From: Clostridiaceae bacterium
GTDB taxonomy: Bacteria; Bacillota; Clostridia; Lachnospirales; Lachnospiraceae
DNA length: 64,000 bases
Direction of reading: 5' to 3'
Assembly (NCBI GenBank): GCA_910575795.1
Contig: CAJTGE010000032.1
Coordinates: 1 to 64,000, forward strand
Shown: positions 63,839 through 64,000 of the stretch, piece by piece
Numbering within the stretch: position 1 is the first letter of the stretch
Layout of the letters: each line of letters starts with the position of its first letter
The notes under the pieces: model-generated
The model's database searches: none
What the model was told of the DNA's origin: nothing
What the model saw: the letters and a program-made list of their open reading frames with translations, nothing else
Position numbers and translations under genes: made by a program

Positions 63839-64000
63839 TCAACGTTCCCAGTCTTCTTTCCGTTCTTGTTCTCCCTCTTGCTCCAATTCCTTTAACATAC
63901 CATAGCTTCTCCTGACATCTTCGGCAGCGATCTGAAAATTTTGTTCCGGGAACTGAAAATTCTCATAAGTGTCCCGCAGGATATTTATGACTCTCTGTTC
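63839..64000 (-). CDS. C-terminal end of a gene cut by the window
   Basis: 53 codons open to the window edge on the minus strand: EQRVINILRDTYENFQFPEQ, then NFQIAAEDVRRSYGML and a charged tail ending WER and TGA at 63839. The frame suggests the tail of a larger helical protein; too short to name. Confidence 0.5.
   Translation of the reverse strand, partial: EQRVINILRDTYENFQFPEQNFQIAAEDVRRSYGMLKELEQEGEQERKEDWER

Overview
The window looks like part of a large mobile element, most likely a conjugative megaplasmid, phage-plasmid or big integrative element, from a Clostridia host of the Lachnospiraceae type. The evidence is a VirB4/PrgI/TrbL/TrbC-like conjugation module, an element-borne primase and RecD2-type helicase, two orphan DNA methyltransferases, strong AGGAGG ribosome sites, several families typical of Lachnospiraceae (a DUF5688-like protein, TraX, choline-binding repeats, IscB/TnpB elements) and dozens of small proteins of unknown function. 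No rRNA, tRNA, ribosomal-protein or central-metabolism gene was seen. Almost every gene is on the minus strand; the exceptions are a three-gene island at 25.2-27.4 kb, a small pair at 36.9-37.6 kb, one tnpB and one tnpA remnant.

Layout, left to right (minus-strand genes are transcribed right to left). 0.3-13.6 kb: accessory genes, including an orphan TRAP-type solute-binding protein, an AcrVA2-like protein, an AAA+ ATPase with a J-domain partner, an Eco57I-type methyltransferase, a ThyX-like protein, a lipoprotein, a tandem MazF/PemK-like protein and an O-antigen-ligase-like membrane protein. 13.7-25.0 kb: SPFH and NfeD proteins, a Nudix cluster, a MazG-like protein, a P-loop kinase gene split by an A8 run, and a protein joining a sigma-region-4-like helix-turn-helix to an RNA polymerase alpha-CTD-like domain. 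25.2-27.4 kb (+): DUF3592-like membrane protein, C5 methyltransferase and a small acidic protein. 27.6-40.4 kb: hypothetical genes, a choline-binding secreted protein, an IscB element with its omega RNA, TraX, an acetyltransferase and a UDG-like protein. 40.4-42.5 kb: a TnpB element inserted in a PilZ-domain gene. 42.7-48.2 kb: conjugation module. 48.5-53.4 kb: primase and RecD2-like helicase. 53.4-58.1 kb: two exported proteins, both with frame disturbances, and a 903-residue SecA paralogue. 58.4-64 kb: DUF5688-like protein, a decayed IS200/IS605 element carrying a group IIC intron fragment, a nuclease remnant and an unknown gene cut by the window end.

The main regulatory signal is an element-wide motif, CCATACTT on the sense strand. 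It occurs 27-111 nt before the start codon of most first genes of transcription units: 22 copies on the minus strand and one on the plus strand ahead of the only plus-strand island it could serve. It resembles a -10 element without a recognisable -35. A second motif, TTATCCGCA after an A-tract, lies upstream of many of these copies. The sigma/alpha-CTD fusion protein is the natural candidate for reading the first motif; this is inference.

Several genes carry single-base frameshifts in homopolymer runs, so either the element is decaying or the assembly has homopolymer errors. All counts of motifs here were made by eye.
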